Source of the DNA: Oribacterium sinus
GTDB taxonomy: Bacteria; Bacillota; Clostridia; Lachnospirales; Lachnospiraceae
Length of the DNA: 64,000 bases
Reading direction: 5' to 3'
NCBI RefSeq assembly: GCF_014202695.1
Contig: NZ_JACHHH010000013.1
Coordinates: forward strand, 1-64,000
In this document: positions 45,148-54,295 of the stretch, piece after piece
Position numbering within the stretch: the stretch's first letter is position 1
Layout of the letters: each line of letters starts with the position of its first letter
Position numbers and translations under genes: made by a program
Notes under the pieces: generated by a model
The model's input: the letters and a program-made list of their open reading frames with translations, nothing else
What the model was told of the DNA's origin: nothing
Databases searched by the model: none

Positions 45148-45657
45148 ATGAGTGAAACAAGATACGATAGACTGGTACGTCACGCAAAATTTGCCGTGAA
45201 ACAAATTCATAAAGCATATTGCTCCGGAAAAGAAATAGTTTATGTAATTATTTTAACCGGCCTAGGAGATTATTTTGTCGGAATCAGTCCGGAAGAAGGG
45301 CATAATAATCAGGCAGTTATTGATGGTATTCACCAATATTACGCAGAAACGTTAGATGCAAGAGTAATTGAAGGATATCAGGCTGGGATTTACAAGCTAA
45401 TAGAAGCATCAGGACATATGAAAATGTTTAGAAATTTATTGAGGATTCTCTTCTATGAACTTTATAAAGAACATAGTGGAGAGGCTAGTTTTACTATGGA
45501 TATGGAAGAAATCTTTCGACAGCTAAATAGTATGATTTTGGAAAGATATCATAATTTCGAGAAGGAGAATCCATTTTTTGATACTTGGTTTTCCAGACAG
45601 CAGACTTTTGCGATGGAACATTATGGACTGATTTTGCAAGGAAAGCCGGAATCTTAG
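45148..45657 (+). CDS. Hypothetical protein, tandem duplicate 2
   Basis: This 169-aa copy is about 85-90% identical by eye to the preceding gene. The core GLGDYFVGISPEEGHNNQAV and EIFRQLNSMILERYHNFEKE are unchanged; differences cluster at the extreme C-terminus and at REAK/RHAK near the start. I start at MSETRYDRL, homologous to the first copy, with AAGGTGAATTCT upstream. Function unknown. Confidence 0.7.
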   Translation: MSETRYDRLVRHAKFAVKQIHKAYCSGKEIVYVIILTGLGDYFVGISPEEGHNNQAVIDGIHQYYAETLDARVIEGYQAGIYKLIEASGHMKMFRNLLRILFYELYKEHSGEASFTMDMEEIFRQLNSMILERYHNFEKENPFFDTWFSRQQTFAMEHYGLILQGKPES

Positions 45658-45769
45658 AATTATAAAATCGACCTTGCTGCCTCCTGTACTTCCTGAAGTC
45701 CTCTCCATTTCCCCCTTGCGTTCAAGGCAATATTTTGTACAATAAGAGGGAGACAGAGAGAGGTGTCGG

Positions 45770-47299
45770 ATGAACAGAGAAGAATTTGATGACGAGTATT
45801 ACCAGCAGAAAATGATGGAACACCGCATTCGGATGGAGAAGCGGAGAGAGAAAAGAAAGAAGGAGAAGCGCCTGCATATCCTGCTCTTTTTTCTTCTGCT
45901 TCTTTTGTTGTTCCTGGCTTTTATCGGGGTACGTTATGCCCTGCCCTATGTGCAACAGCAGGGAGGTATTTCCTTTGGGAAGAAGGTCTCTGAAAGCACG
46001 ATTGCCAAGAATCGCCCGGTGGTAAAGCTTGGGGAGGGGGAAACGGAAGAGAAGGGCGATGTAGTAGAGGCAAGTGAAACTCCGGCTCTTTCGGAAAAGG
46101 ATGAGGCCTTAAAGACGGCGGAGCTTCAGGCGAAGCAGTATGACTATGACAGTGCCATCGCCACCTTAAATGCTTTGAACCTGTCTTCCGATACGGAGAT
46201 TTCCGCGAAGATTTCTCAGTATGAAGAGGAGAAGGGCAAGCTGGTTCCTGCCAATATGGATGATATCACCCACATTTTCTTCCATATCCTGATTGTGGAC
46301 CCGACCAGAGCCCTGACAGACACCCATCAGGGAAAGCAGTTCAATTCCGTAATGACCACCATTCCGGAGTTTGAGGAAATTATCAAGGAAATGTACGATC
46401 GAGGTTACGTGATGGTGCATATGCATGATTTGGCGGAAATGCAGGAACAGCCGGACGGAACGAAGAAAATGGTGAAGAAGCAGATTATGCTTCCGGAGGG
46501 CAAGAAGCCCTTTGTCATGTCCCAGGACGATGTGAACTACTATGTTTACATGGAAGGACACGGCTTTGCGGACAAGATGGTTTTGGATGAAAATGGAAAG
46601 CCTAAAAACCAGTATACCGATAAGGACGGAAATGTTACCATTGGGGATTATGACCTGGTGCCGATTTTGGATAAGTTCGTGGAGGAGCATCCGGATTTTG
46701 CCTACCATGGCCATAAAGCGGTGATTGCTTTTACCGGCTATAACGGCGTTCTTGGCTATAGAACCGATGAGACCTTTGATCCTAATTCTCCTGCCTTAGA
46801 CCCGAAGAACAGGGCAAACCCCAATATCGAAGAGGATAAGGAAACCGTTAAGAAGATTACCAGGGCTATGAAGGAAGACGGCTATGAATTTGCCTCCCAC
46901 TCCTGGGGACATATCAATTTCGGTACCAGAGATTTGGCTTCCATTTCCAAGGATACGGATCGTTGGGAGAGAAACGTGGAGCCTCTTCTGCCGGATCCCT
47001 GTGAGATTCTGCTTTACCCCTTTGGAGATGATATTGGGGACTGGCATCCCTATCAGAAGGGAAAAGAAGACGGAAAATATGATTTGCTGGAGGCGGCAGG
47101 CTTCCATTACTTCTGTAACGTAGATTCCGCAAAGGTTTGGATGCAGTACGGAGATGATTTTGTCCGGCAGGGAAGAAGAAATCTGGACGGCTATCGCCTG
47201 TATGAATCCTACAGCGGAGCGGCGGATAGACTTTCCGACTTGATTGACGTGAAGAAGGTCTTTGATACCAGAAGACCTACCCCTGTAACCTGGGAATAA
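45770..47299 (+). CDS. Membrane-anchored polysaccharide deacetylase-like protein
   Basis: A 509-aa protein with a basic cytoplasmic N-terminus (MEKRREKRKKEKR), one transmembrane anchor near residues 35-57 and a large extracellular part. A helical linker precedes a CE4 NodB-type domain: VMSQDDVNYYVY (metal Asp region), HKAVIAFTGYNGVLGYR and ASHSWGHINFG (HxxxH-like metal motif). The domain has an unusually long insertion between these motifs. It probably modifies cell-wall or capsule sugars, but catalysis is unproven. AGAGAGGTGTCGG precedes the ATG. Confidence 0.85.
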   Translation: MNREEFDDEYYQQKMMEHRIRMEKRREKRKKEKRLHILLFFLLLLLLFLAFIGVRYALPYVQQQGGISFGKKVSESTIAKNRPVVKLGEGETEEKGDVVEASETPALSEKDEALKTAELQAKQYDYDSAIATLNALNLSSDTEISAKISQYEEEKGKLVPANMDDITHIFFHILIVDPTRALTDTHQGKQFNSVMTTIPEFEEIIKEMYDRGYVMVHMHDLAEMQEQPDGTKKMVKKQIMLPEGKKPFVMSQDDVNYYVYMEGHGFADKMVLDENGKPKNQYTDKDGNVTIGDYDLVPILDKFVEEHPDFAYHGHKAVIAFTGYNGVLGYRTDETFDPNSPALDPKNRANPNIEEDKETVKKITRAMKEDGYEFASHSWGHINFGTRDLASISKDTDRWERNVEPLLPDPCEILLYPFGDDIGDWHPYQKGKEDGKYDLLEAAGFHYFCNVDSAKVWMQYGDDFVRQGRRNLDGYRLYESYSGAADRLSDLIDVKKVFDTRRPTPVTWE

Positions 47300-47322
47300 A
47301 GAAGCATTTGGAGAGGAAGAAA

Positions 47323-47625
47323 ATGAACCGGAAACTAGACACCGAAGAGGTACGACATTTATTTGAGGGAATGCAGCAGCTGGAAACCACGGAAGAGTAT
47401 TTTCGTTTTTTCGAGGATCTCTGCACCATCAATGAGCTTCTGGCCATGGCCCAGCGTTATGAAGTGGCCAAGCTCTTGCAGGAAGGCAAAACCTATATCG
47501 ATATAGCGAAGGCCACAGGAGCCTCCACCGCAACCATTTCCAGAGTCAACCGTTCCCTACATTATGGAGAAGACGGCTACGCAGTAGCCTTTGAGAGGAT
47601 AGCCAAAAAGGAAGAGGAAAAATAA
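47323..47625 (+). CDS. YerC/YecD-type TrpR-like regulator
   Basis: A 100-aa helical DNA-binding protein: LFEGMQQLETTEEYFRFFEDLCTINELLAMAQRYEVAKLLQEGKTYIDIAKATGASTATISRVNRSL. The helix-turn-helix sits at about 60-85 and is that of the TrpR/YerC family, common in Firmicutes with unknown targets. GAGAGGAAGAAA precedes the chosen ATG. It starts 24 bases after the deacetylase gene and is probably in its operon. Confidence 0.9.
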   Translation: MNRKLDTEEVRHLFEGMQQLETTEEYFRFFEDLCTINELLAMAQRYEVAKLLQEGKTYIDIAKATGASTATISRVNRSLHYGEDGYAVAFERIAKKEEEK

Positions 47626-47696
47626 AAGGAACAGCTTTAAACAATCAAAAAGCTTCTCAACGATATAGCAAAGAAGGCCATAAAAATAGCTTTGCC

Positions 47697-47927
47697 GGCT
47701 ATAACATTGGAACACGGGGTAGTCTGAGCCCGTCGGTTCTTGGCTTTTGTTTTTAAAAAAGCTTAGAACCGCTAAGGAGGTGCTATTTATAAGAATAGCA
47801 CCTCCTGTACTTAGACCAACTTCCGAAGGAATTTGCTTTGCGAAGCAAAGTGAGCAGTGGTTAACAGAAACCACTGCTCAGTCAAGGCGAGGCTAGCGGG
47901 AGCGTGCCCCGGTTGCAATGTTATAGG
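47697..47927. repeat. Palindromic repeat, copy F (divergent member)
   Basis: Ends CTATAACATTG and CAATGTTATAG. Shared modules are GGGGTAGTCTGAGCCC on the left and GCGAGGCTAGCGGGAGCGTG on the right. The centre is different from other copies and carries three extra hairpins, AGGAGGTGCTAT/ATAGCACCTCCT, TTTGCTTTGCGAAGCAAA and GAGCAGTGGTT/AACCACTGCTC. It fills the convergent gap between the YerC-like and DUF1836 genes. Confidence 0.8.
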
Positions 47928-47956
47928 ACGACAAAGCATTTAGCGTCTTGTATCTT

Positions 47957-48586
47957 TTATTTCTTTTTCCTCTTCCTTTTCTTTTGGCTCTCCTCCATGC
48001 GGTCTACTATTTTTTCCATGAGTTGCTTTTTAAGGTAGACATCAAAGGCCAGGAGACTTAGAAAGGAAAAGCTTTGGAGCTGTTCCCGCTCCGATTCCTC
48101 CAAGTTGGCAAAGGCGGGATCCTGTTCCGAAAAAGAGCTGTTGGCAGTTTGAAACTTTTTCTCTAAATCCTCCACTAAGCTTTGCATTTCTCCATTGGCA
48201 AAGGAGAAGATTTCTTCGTAAATATCTGTGAGTCTGGGTTTGCTGTGAAGAGAAAAATAATTTTCCGCTAAAGGATCCACCACGGTACGGATGTCGGAAA
48301 GACTCAACATACTCTTATAATAGTAGATTAAAAGCAGAATCAGCATGTGATTCTTGTTGTAGCGCTTTCCAACAGGAGGAGGCAGAATCTTATTTTTGGC
48401 ATAATTATTAATCATGGTCTTGGTAAGCGCTTTGTCCTCCGGATGACGCTTCATGGAGGCCAGATGTTCCTCCATAAATCCGGTCACCTGATCCATGTAT
48501 AGATCCAGGGAGGGCAGGCTTCCCGCATGCACATGATGTAAACTTTTAAGATATTCAGTTAATTCATTTAAATATTGTTCGTCCAT
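47957..48586 (-). CDS. DUF1836 family protein
   Basis: A 209-aa protein of the DUF1836 family. The N-terminal half looks like a MerR-type DNA-binding helix set (LTKTMINNYAKNKILPPPVGKRYNKNHMLILLLIYYYKSMLSLSDIRTVV). The remainder is acidic and helical with a polybasic KKRKRKKK end. Function unknown but probably regulatory. The ATG at 48586 has only a weak ribosome site; the start follows family length. Confidence 0.85.
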   Translation of the reverse strand: MDEQYLNELTEYLKSLHHVHAGSLPSLDLYMDQVTGFMEEHLASMKRHPEDKALTKTMINNYAKNKILPPPVGKRYNKNHMLILLLIYYYKSMLSLSDIRTVVDPLAENYFSLHSKPRLTDIYEEIFSFANGEMQSLVEDLEKKFQTANSSFSEQDPAFANLEESEREQLQSFSFLSLLAFDVYLKKQLMEKIVDRMEESQKKRKRKKK

Positions 48587-48741
48587 AAAAACAAGTATAG
48601 CATAGCGAAGTAGAATTACAAGAATTTAGCAGTGGCTATAAGGGGAAAATGGTACTATCCTTAAGCAAGGCAGCTTAAAGTACGAAGGAAAAAATAAGAG
48701 AGTATAGGGTATATATGACCTAAGGAAAAGAAAGGAAAGCC

Positions 48742-51141
48742 ATGGAGCTGAAAAATATATTAAACAAAGAACAGTATGAGGCCGCCACCCATGGAGAGGG
48801 GCCTCTCTTGATTTTGGCGGGGGCAGGCTCGGGAAAAACCAGAGTGTTGACCCACAGAATCGCCTACCTGATTTTGGAAAAGGGAGTTTCTCCCTATCAA
48901 ATTCTGGCGATTACCTTTACCAATAAGGCGGCCCAGGAAATGCGGGACAGGGTGAATCAGCTTCTGCCGGAGCGGCAGGGAGAAATCTGGGTTTCCACCT
49001 TCCACAGTATGTGCCTAAGAATTTTACGAAGAGAAATCGGAAATCTGGGCTATGATTCCGACTTTTCCATCTATGACACGGATGATCAGAAAACCGTGAT
49101 GCGGCAGGTATTTAAGGAATTACAGATAGATAGCAAGATGCTGAAGGAAAGGTTGGTGCTTTCCGCCCTGTCCCAGGTGAAGAATCAGGGGCGAACCGTT
49201 TCCGACTATCTTTTGGAGGATCCGGAGGATTTTCTGGATGGGAAGATTCGTGCCTGCATACGACTGTACGAAGAAAAGCTAAAACAAAACAATGCCTTGG
49301 ACTTTGACGACCTGCTTTTACGCTGTAAGGAGCTTTTTGAGAAGTTTCCGGCAGTTTTAGAGAAGTATCAGGAGCGTTTTCGTTATATTTTGGTGGACGA
49401 GTATCAGGATACCAATGATGTGCAGTTCCATTTGGTTTATCTCCTTGCTAAGAAGTATCAAAATATCTGCGTGGTGGGAGACGACGACCAGAGTATTTAC
49501 CGTTTCCGGGGTGCCAATGTGGAAAATATCCTCTCCTTTGAATCTCATTTTCCAAACTGCAAGGTGGTGAAACTGGAACAAAACTACCGCTCCACCGCTC
49601 CTATTCTGGACCTGGCCAATGTGGTCATTGCGGAAAATCAGCACAGAAAGCAAAAGAAGCTTTGGACTGCGGAGAAGGAGGGCTTGAAGGTAAGCTTTCA
49701 GGAATATGAAAGTGCCAAGGAAGAGGCGGCGGCTGTTATCCGAGGCATTCGGGATGCAGGTTGGAGCTATAAGGACCAGGCGGTGCTGTACCGCACCAAT
49801 GCCCAGTCCCGTCTACTGGAGGAGCAGTGTATTCATTGGAATATTCCCTACCAGATTGTGGGGGGCGTGAACTTCTACCAAAGAAAGGAAATCAAGGACA
49901 TCCTTTCCTATATGAAGATTTTGGTGAATAAAAAGGATGATGTGGCTCTTCGGAGAATCATCAATGTGCCAAAGCGGGGCATTGGCGAGGCCAGCCTTTT
50001 AAAATTGCAGCAGTATGGAGAAAGCCTTGGAGGCTTTTCTTTGGTGGAATCCCTTCCCTTTGCCAAGGCGGCAGGACTTTCCGGAAAAGCTTTAAGCATG
50101 GTGGGAAGCTTTCAGGAAATGCTGGAGAGCTGGAAGGATGTGGAATTAAGCGCCCTTATTGAACGCATTTTACAGGATACGGAATACGAAAAAGACCTTC
50201 AGGCAGAGGGGGCTATAGAGGCGGAAAGCCGTATGGAAAACATTCAGGAGTTACAGGGAAAGCTTCAGTCTTATATCGAGGAAAATGGGGATGAGGGCAG
50301 TCTTTCCGCCTTTTTGGAAGAGGTATCTTTACTTTCCGACTTGGATAGAAGTGACTTAACGGAAGACAAAATCACCCTGATGACCTTACATGGAGCCAAA
50401 GGTCTGGAGTTTCCGGTGGTCTATCTGGTAGGCTTAAATGAAGGCCTCTTCCCCAGTGCCCAGTCCATGTTTACTCCCGAGGAACGGGAGGAAGAGCGAA
50501 GACTCTTTTATGTGGGAATCACCAGGGCGGAAAAGGAACTATATTTAACCGCAGGAAGAGACCGGGTGGTGCATGGACAGTATCAGTCCATGCTGGTCAG
50601 CTCCTTTGTGGATGATGTGCCGGAGGAGCATTTGGAGAAGAAGTACCTCTATCGGAAAAAGCCCAGTGAAGAAGATATTTTCATGGAAAAAACAGGCCGT
50701 TCCGGTTATAGCTCTTACTTACAGCAGGCGAATCAGTCTATCAAAGCTTATATGGGACAGTCAGATTCCTACGGCTCCTCCGGTGCCTATGGTCCTTCCG
50801 GTTCCTATAGTTCCTCCGGTTCCTACGGCTCTACCGGTGCATATAGTTCATCAGGGCGTTCATCCTCTAATCTATATGGCAGTGCCGGATATTCTTCTTC
50901 CAAAAAGCCTTTGGATCTTCAAGCCTATCAAAAGGCCGGCATTATCCAAAAGGGCATTTCCGGCATGAGCTCCGGAAGCCTGGATTATCAGGTAGGAGAT
51001 CGGGTCAGCCATGCGAAATTCGGAGAGGGTGAAGTTTTGGCCATAGAAGAGGATAAGAAGGATAAGCTGGTAACGGTGCTTTTTGATACCGCAGGGCAGA
51101 AGAAGATGCTGGCAGGCTTTGCCAAGCTGAAAAAACTATAG
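48742..51141 (+). CDS. pcrA: ATP-dependent DNA helicase PcrA/UvrD
   Basis: A 799-aa superfamily-1A helicase acting in repair and replication-transcription conflicts. Motifs: GAGSGKTRVLTHRIAYLI (I, near residues 27-44), LVDEYQDTN (II, near 215-223), GDDDQSIYRFRGA (III), ITLMTLHGAKGLEFPVVYL (V) and FYVGITRAEKELYL (VI). The C-terminal linker at about 672-725 is a Ser/Gly/Tyr-rich low-complexity stretch of YGSSG-like units. The last 55 residues are the PcrA C-terminal Tudor-like domain (GDRVSHAKFGEGEVLAIEED). AAGGAAAGCC precedes the ATG. Confidence 0.96.
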   Translation: MELKNILNKEQYEAATHGEGPLLILAGAGSGKTRVLTHRIAYLILEKGVSPYQILAITFTNKAAQEMRDRVNQLLPERQGEIWVSTFHSMCLRILRREIGNLGYDSDFSIYDTDDQKTVMRQVFKELQIDSKMLKERLVLSALSQVKNQGRTVSDYLLEDPEDFLDGKIRACIRLYEEKLKQNNALDFDDLLLRCKELFEKFPAVLEKYQERFRYILVDEYQDTNDVQFHLVYLLAKKYQNICVVGDDDQSIYRFRGANVENILSFESHFPNCKVVKLEQNYRSTAPILDLANVVIAENQHRKQKKLWTAEKEGLKVSFQEYESAKEEAAAVIRGIRDAGWSYKDQAVLYRTNAQSRLLEEQCIHWNIPYQIVGGVNFYQRKEIKDILSYMKILVNKKDDVALRRIINVPKRGIGEASLLKLQQYGESLGGFSLVESLPFAKAAGLSGKALSMVGSFQEMLESWKDVELSALIERILQDTEYEKDLQAEGAIEAESRMENIQELQGKLQSYIEENGDEGSLSAFLEEVSLLSDLDRSDLTEDKITLMTLHGAKGLEFPVVYLVGLNEGLFPSAQSMFTPEEREEERRLFYVGITRAEKELYLTAGRDRVVHGQYQSMLVSSFVDDVPEEHLEKKYLYRKKPSEEDIFMEKTGRSGYSSYLQQANQSIKAYMGQSDSYGSSGAYGPSGSYSSSGSYGSTGAYSSSGRSSSNLYGSAGYSSSKKPLDLQAYQKAGIIQKGISGMSSGSLDYQVGDRVSHAKFGEGEVLAIEEDKKDKLVTVLFDTAGQKKMLAGFAKLKKL

Positions 51142-51152
51142 TATGGAATAAA

Positions 51153-51451
51153 GGGGCTGTATTATAAAGATACGCTCTAATGCAGTATAGGTCTATAATC
51201 GGGGCACGCTCCCGCTAACTTCGCCTTCGTAGCAGTACTAACTTCAAGCTTCGCTTTACTCGCTTTCAGTAAGTACTGACGGGCTCAGATTACCCCTATT
51301 ATAGACCTATACTGCATTATTCGCTTCATTTAATGATTTTTACAGTTCTTCACTTCGCCGGATTTCGCGAGTACCGGTGGGCTCAGACTACCCCTATTTC
51401 AGACATATATTGCCGAAAATTTCTTTATTAGTTTGATTTTTGCGCAGTCCC
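51153..51451. repeat. Palindromic repeat, copy C
   Basis: Starts GGGGCTGTATTATAAAGATACGC, 12 bases after the pcrA stop, and ends TTGATTTTTGCGCAGTCC. It holds the inner module (GGGGCACGCTCCCGCTAAC, AGTACT-flanked centre, TAATGCAGTATAGG arms) plus an outer module on the right side only (CAGACATATATTGCCGAAAA). The T-run after the right end suits a terminator for pcrA. It separates convergent pcrA and the GNAT gene. Confidence 0.9.
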
Positions 51452-51478
51452 TTTTTTGGCGTATAAAAACTTAGCTTA

Positions 51479-51988
51479 TTACGCAAGAATATAAACCATA
51501 TCCTCCCAGCTCTCTCCGCCCCAGGTGGAGGGGGATTTACCCAAATGCTCATAGCCAAAACCGCTGTAGAAAGGAACAAAGTGGGTATGGCAGGTGAGAA
51601 AAATCTTCTCAGTACCCCGCGCTTCCTCCATGTCAATATAGCGGTTCATAATCTGGCTGGCGAGCCCTTTTCCTTGATATTCCGGTCGAACCTCCAGACC
51701 TAAAAGAAAGCAATGCTTTGCTCCTTTTTCCTGTAAGGAGGCATTTTGAAAAAATTCATCTAAAAAGACTTCAGAACCGGAGTGAATACCGCTCATATAA
51801 CCGGCAATCTTTTTATTCACTTGATCAAAGGCAATCAAAAAATCTTCCGGTATTTTCTCAACACGGTCTTTGACCTCTCCATAGCTACAGGCTTCATTTT
51901 CCGAAAAACATATCTTTTCTATCGCTGCTAATTCTCGGATATCCTCTTCAGTAGCCGCCCGAAAAAGATACCGCTCCTGATTATACAT
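51479..51988 (-). CDS. GNAT-family N-acetyltransferase
   Basis: A 169-aa acetyltransferase with the acetyl-CoA loop LEVRPEYQGKGLASQIMNRYIDM near residues 97-119 and FYSGFGYEHLGKSPSTWGGESWEDM at the C-terminus, which recalls arylalkylamine-type GNATs. N-terminal ATEEDIRELAAIEKICFSENEACS is the usual first helix. Substrate unknown. GAAAGGAGTCTT precedes the ATG. Confidence 0.88.
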   Translation of the reverse strand: MYNQERYLFRAATEEDIRELAAIEKICFSENEACSYGEVKDRVEKIPEDFLIAFDQVNKKIAGYMSGIHSGSEVFLDEFFQNASLQEKGAKHCFLLGLEVRPEYQGKGLASQIMNRYIDMEEARGTEKIFLTCHTHFVPFYSGFGYEHLGKSPSTWGGESWEDMVYILA

Positions 51989-52205
51989 AAGACTCCTTTC
52001 AAAAATGATAAATTTTATTATTTTATATCATAGCAGAGATTCATAGGAAAGGCAAATAAGAGGGGAACTATTCTAAGTATTCAAAAACAGGCTTTGTAAT
52101 TACTGTTTATGCTATAAGAGAATTTTATAATCGCTTTTATATTAGTTGATTATGTATAAGTTTTTGCTAAAAAATTGTCTGAATTCCTGAAAAATATATG
52201 TAAGA

Positions 52206-52234
52206 TTGACATTCTTTGTGGAGTGGAATAAAGT
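52206..52234 (+). promoter_or_regulatory. Sigma-A-type promoter of the sugar operon
   Basis: TTGACA, 17-base spacer, TAAAGT. It fits a translation start at the GTG at 52308 (leader about 65 nt) and excludes the longer frame that begins inside the promoter. Confidence 0.65.
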
Positions 52235-52307
52235 TACTGTGAAACAAAAAATTAGTACATTACAGATATATGAAACAAAAGTACATACGAAAGGAAGTGA
52301 GCGCTTC

Positions 52308-53183
52308 GTGCAACAATCTGTTATTCCGGAGATTAAATCATTATATCCTCAGATGAATGAAGCAATGCAAAAAATAGCAGATTATCTCATTGATACAGAA
52401 GATAAGAAGTGTGTGGAGAGAGCTAGTGAATTAGCTCGTAGGAGTGGAGTCAGTACAGCTTCTGTCAGTAGATTTGTAAAAATGATGGGGTACAAAGAAT
52501 TCCGTGACTTTCGTCTAAAGATTGTGATGGAAAAGCAAGAGGAGAATCGGCAGGAAGAAAATGAACTAAATTATAACGGTGAGCCTATTACTGGAGATGC
52601 TCATTCTATCTGTAAAACTATTTTTTCAAAAAGTGTTAGAGAACTTGAGGAGACTTGGGGGATACTGGACTTTGATACTATGCAGACAGTGGCAGATTTG
52701 ATACATGAGGCAAGAAGAATTGTGGTCATCGGCGTGGGTCGATCAAAAGTCACTATGGAGGCACTGTACTCTAGGCTTTATCGCATTGGATACCCGATTA
52801 TGATGTTTAGTGATGCCCACGAGATTGTAAATATTACATCCATTATGGAAAAAAAAGATATTTTGATATGCGTGAGTAATTTTGGGCAGAGTAAATCAGT
52901 GGTTGAGGGAGCAAGAAGAGCGAAAAAAAGAGGTATTCAAGTGGTGGGAATCAGTAGTATTAAAGAGTCTCCACTAGCTAAAATTTCGGATTACACCTTA
53001 TTTAGTGCATATGATTATAATAATGCGCAGGATGGGAACCTATTTGATCCGTCCAGTGAAAATTTGGCACAGCTTGTTATTGTGGATTGTCTTTATATGC
53101 TCATTGCTCATAAGAATAAAAGAAAAAATATCACTTACTTTAAGACATTTTCGAATGAGATTCATACAGAGCATATTAAATAA
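52308..53183 (+). CDS. MurR/RpiR-family regulator of the sugar operon
   Basis: A 291-aa regulator. The N-terminal RpiR HTH covers about residues 5-80 (IKSLYPQMNEAMQKIADYLI, then RASELARRSGVSTASVSRFVKMMGYKEFRDF). The C-terminal SIS sugar-phosphate-binding domain is at about 110-270 (RRIVVIGVGRSKVTMEAL, ILICVSNFGQSKSVVEGARRAKKRGIQVVGIS). SIS domains bind phosphosugars, so a pathway sugar phosphate is the likely effector. I use the GTG at 52308, with AAGGAAG upstream and a promoter further back. It leads the kinase-aldolase-importer operon. Confidence 0.9.
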   Translation: MQQSVIPEIKSLYPQMNEAMQKIADYLIDTEDKKCVERASELARRSGVSTASVSRFVKMMGYKEFRDFRLKIVMEKQEENRQEENELNYNGEPITGDAHSICKTIFSKSVRELEETWGILDFDTMQTVADLIHEARRIVVIGVGRSKVTMEALYSRLYRIGYPIMMFSDAHEIVNITSIMEKKDILICVSNFGQSKSVVEGARRAKKRGIQVVGISSIKESPLAKISDYTLFSAYDYNNAQDGNLFDPSSENLAQLVIVDCLYMLIAHKNKRKNITYFKTFSNEIHTEHIK

Positions 53184-53222
53184 TTAATGAAATGTTTAGA
53201 GGAAAAAGAGTAGGAGGAAAAA

Positions 53223-54218
53223 ATGAATCGTTTACATAATACGCTGGAAAAAGCGGTAGAAGAAATGATTGATGGATATGTAGAAACCTACCCCAATCTT
53301 TTTGAACGGATAGAAGGACAAAAAGTTCTATTGTATAAAGATAGAAAGAATGGTGTATCTATTTTAATTGGAGCAGGGGCAGGTAATGAGCCTTGGCCGA
53401 TTGGATATGTGGGAAAAGGACTGGCTGATGCTTGCGTTTTAGGGGATATTTTTACTGCACCGGCAGCAGGCAGTATTCTTAAAACGATTCGTGCGCTTTC
53501 ACATGATGAAGGAGTACTGTGCATTGCAACAAATCATGCAGGGGATGTTCTAAATTTTGAGTTGGTAAGTGAGCTTGCAGAGTTGGAGGGAATTAAGACA
53601 CGACAGATTTATGTTTCGGATGATGTGGATTCATCAGAAGAAAGAGAGGAGAGAAGGGGTATTGCCGGTGTTACATTGGTATTAAAAATACTCTCTGCGG
53701 CCAGAAATGCGGGACTTAGTTTAGAAGAACTAGTGTCTTTGGGAGAGAGAATAAATGATAATCTTTCCACGGCAAGTGTAACCACTTCTCCGGCTTTTGT
53801 TTTCGAAAATGGAAAACAAGCTTATGATTTACCGGATGGTTTTGTAGAATACGGTATGGGATTTAACGGAGAATTAGGAAAAGAAAGAACAAATTTGCCA
53901 AGTGCGGATTCTTTAATAGAGAAGCTCATTGAACCTTTACTGATTGATTTACAGCTAAAAGAAGGAGATGAGATCGCTGTTTTTCTAAATGTATTTCAGG
54001 CAACAACTACCTTGGAAGAATGCATCCTCTTATATAGTCTCCAGAATGCTTTGAAGAGGAAGAAAATAAAAGTATTTGATACCTTTGTTCAATCACTCTT
54101 TCCCACACAAGGAGCAGGGGGACTCTCTCTTAGCTTTTTGAAAATGCAAGAGGAATATAGAGGATTTTATAAAAAAGAAGCGTATTCGCCGTTGTTTTAC
54201 AAAAGAGAAATGGAATAA
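53223..54218 (+). CDS. DhaK-like kinase subunit lacking both dihydroxyacetone-binding histidines
   Basis: A 331-aa DAK1-domain protein, colinear with DhaK. GAGAGNEPWPIGYVGKGLADACVLGDIFTAP corresponds to the GGGSGHEP region, NHAGDVLNFE keeps the conserved Asp (Asp108), and EYGMGFNGELG corresponds to GVGIHGEPG. The His that stabilises the substrate (HEP) is Asn55, and the His that covalently binds dihydroxyacetone (IHGE) is Asn215; both codons (AAT, AAC) are clear. It should therefore bind a different sugar, probably non-covalently. It pairs with the adjacent DhaL-like gene; no DhaM is present. Confidence 0.85.
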   Translation: MNRLHNTLEKAVEEMIDGYVETYPNLFERIEGQKVLLYKDRKNGVSILIGAGAGNEPWPIGYVGKGLADACVLGDIFTAPAAGSILKTIRALSHDEGVLCIATNHAGDVLNFELVSELAELEGIKTRQIYVSDDVDSSEEREERRGIAGVTLVLKILSAARNAGLSLEELVSLGERINDNLSTASVTTSPAFVFENGKQAYDLPDGFVEYGMGFNGELGKERTNLPSADSLIEKLIEPLLIDLQLKEGDEIAVFLNVFQATTTLEECILLYSLQNALKRKKIKVFDTFVQSLFPTQGAGGLSLSFLKMQEEYRGFYKKEAYSPLFYKREME

Positions 54219-54295
54219 ACTTGGTGAGTATCATATACAGAGTACAGGGTGTTCAAACTTAATGTAGAAGAAAAGATTTAGAAGGTGAAGACAGT

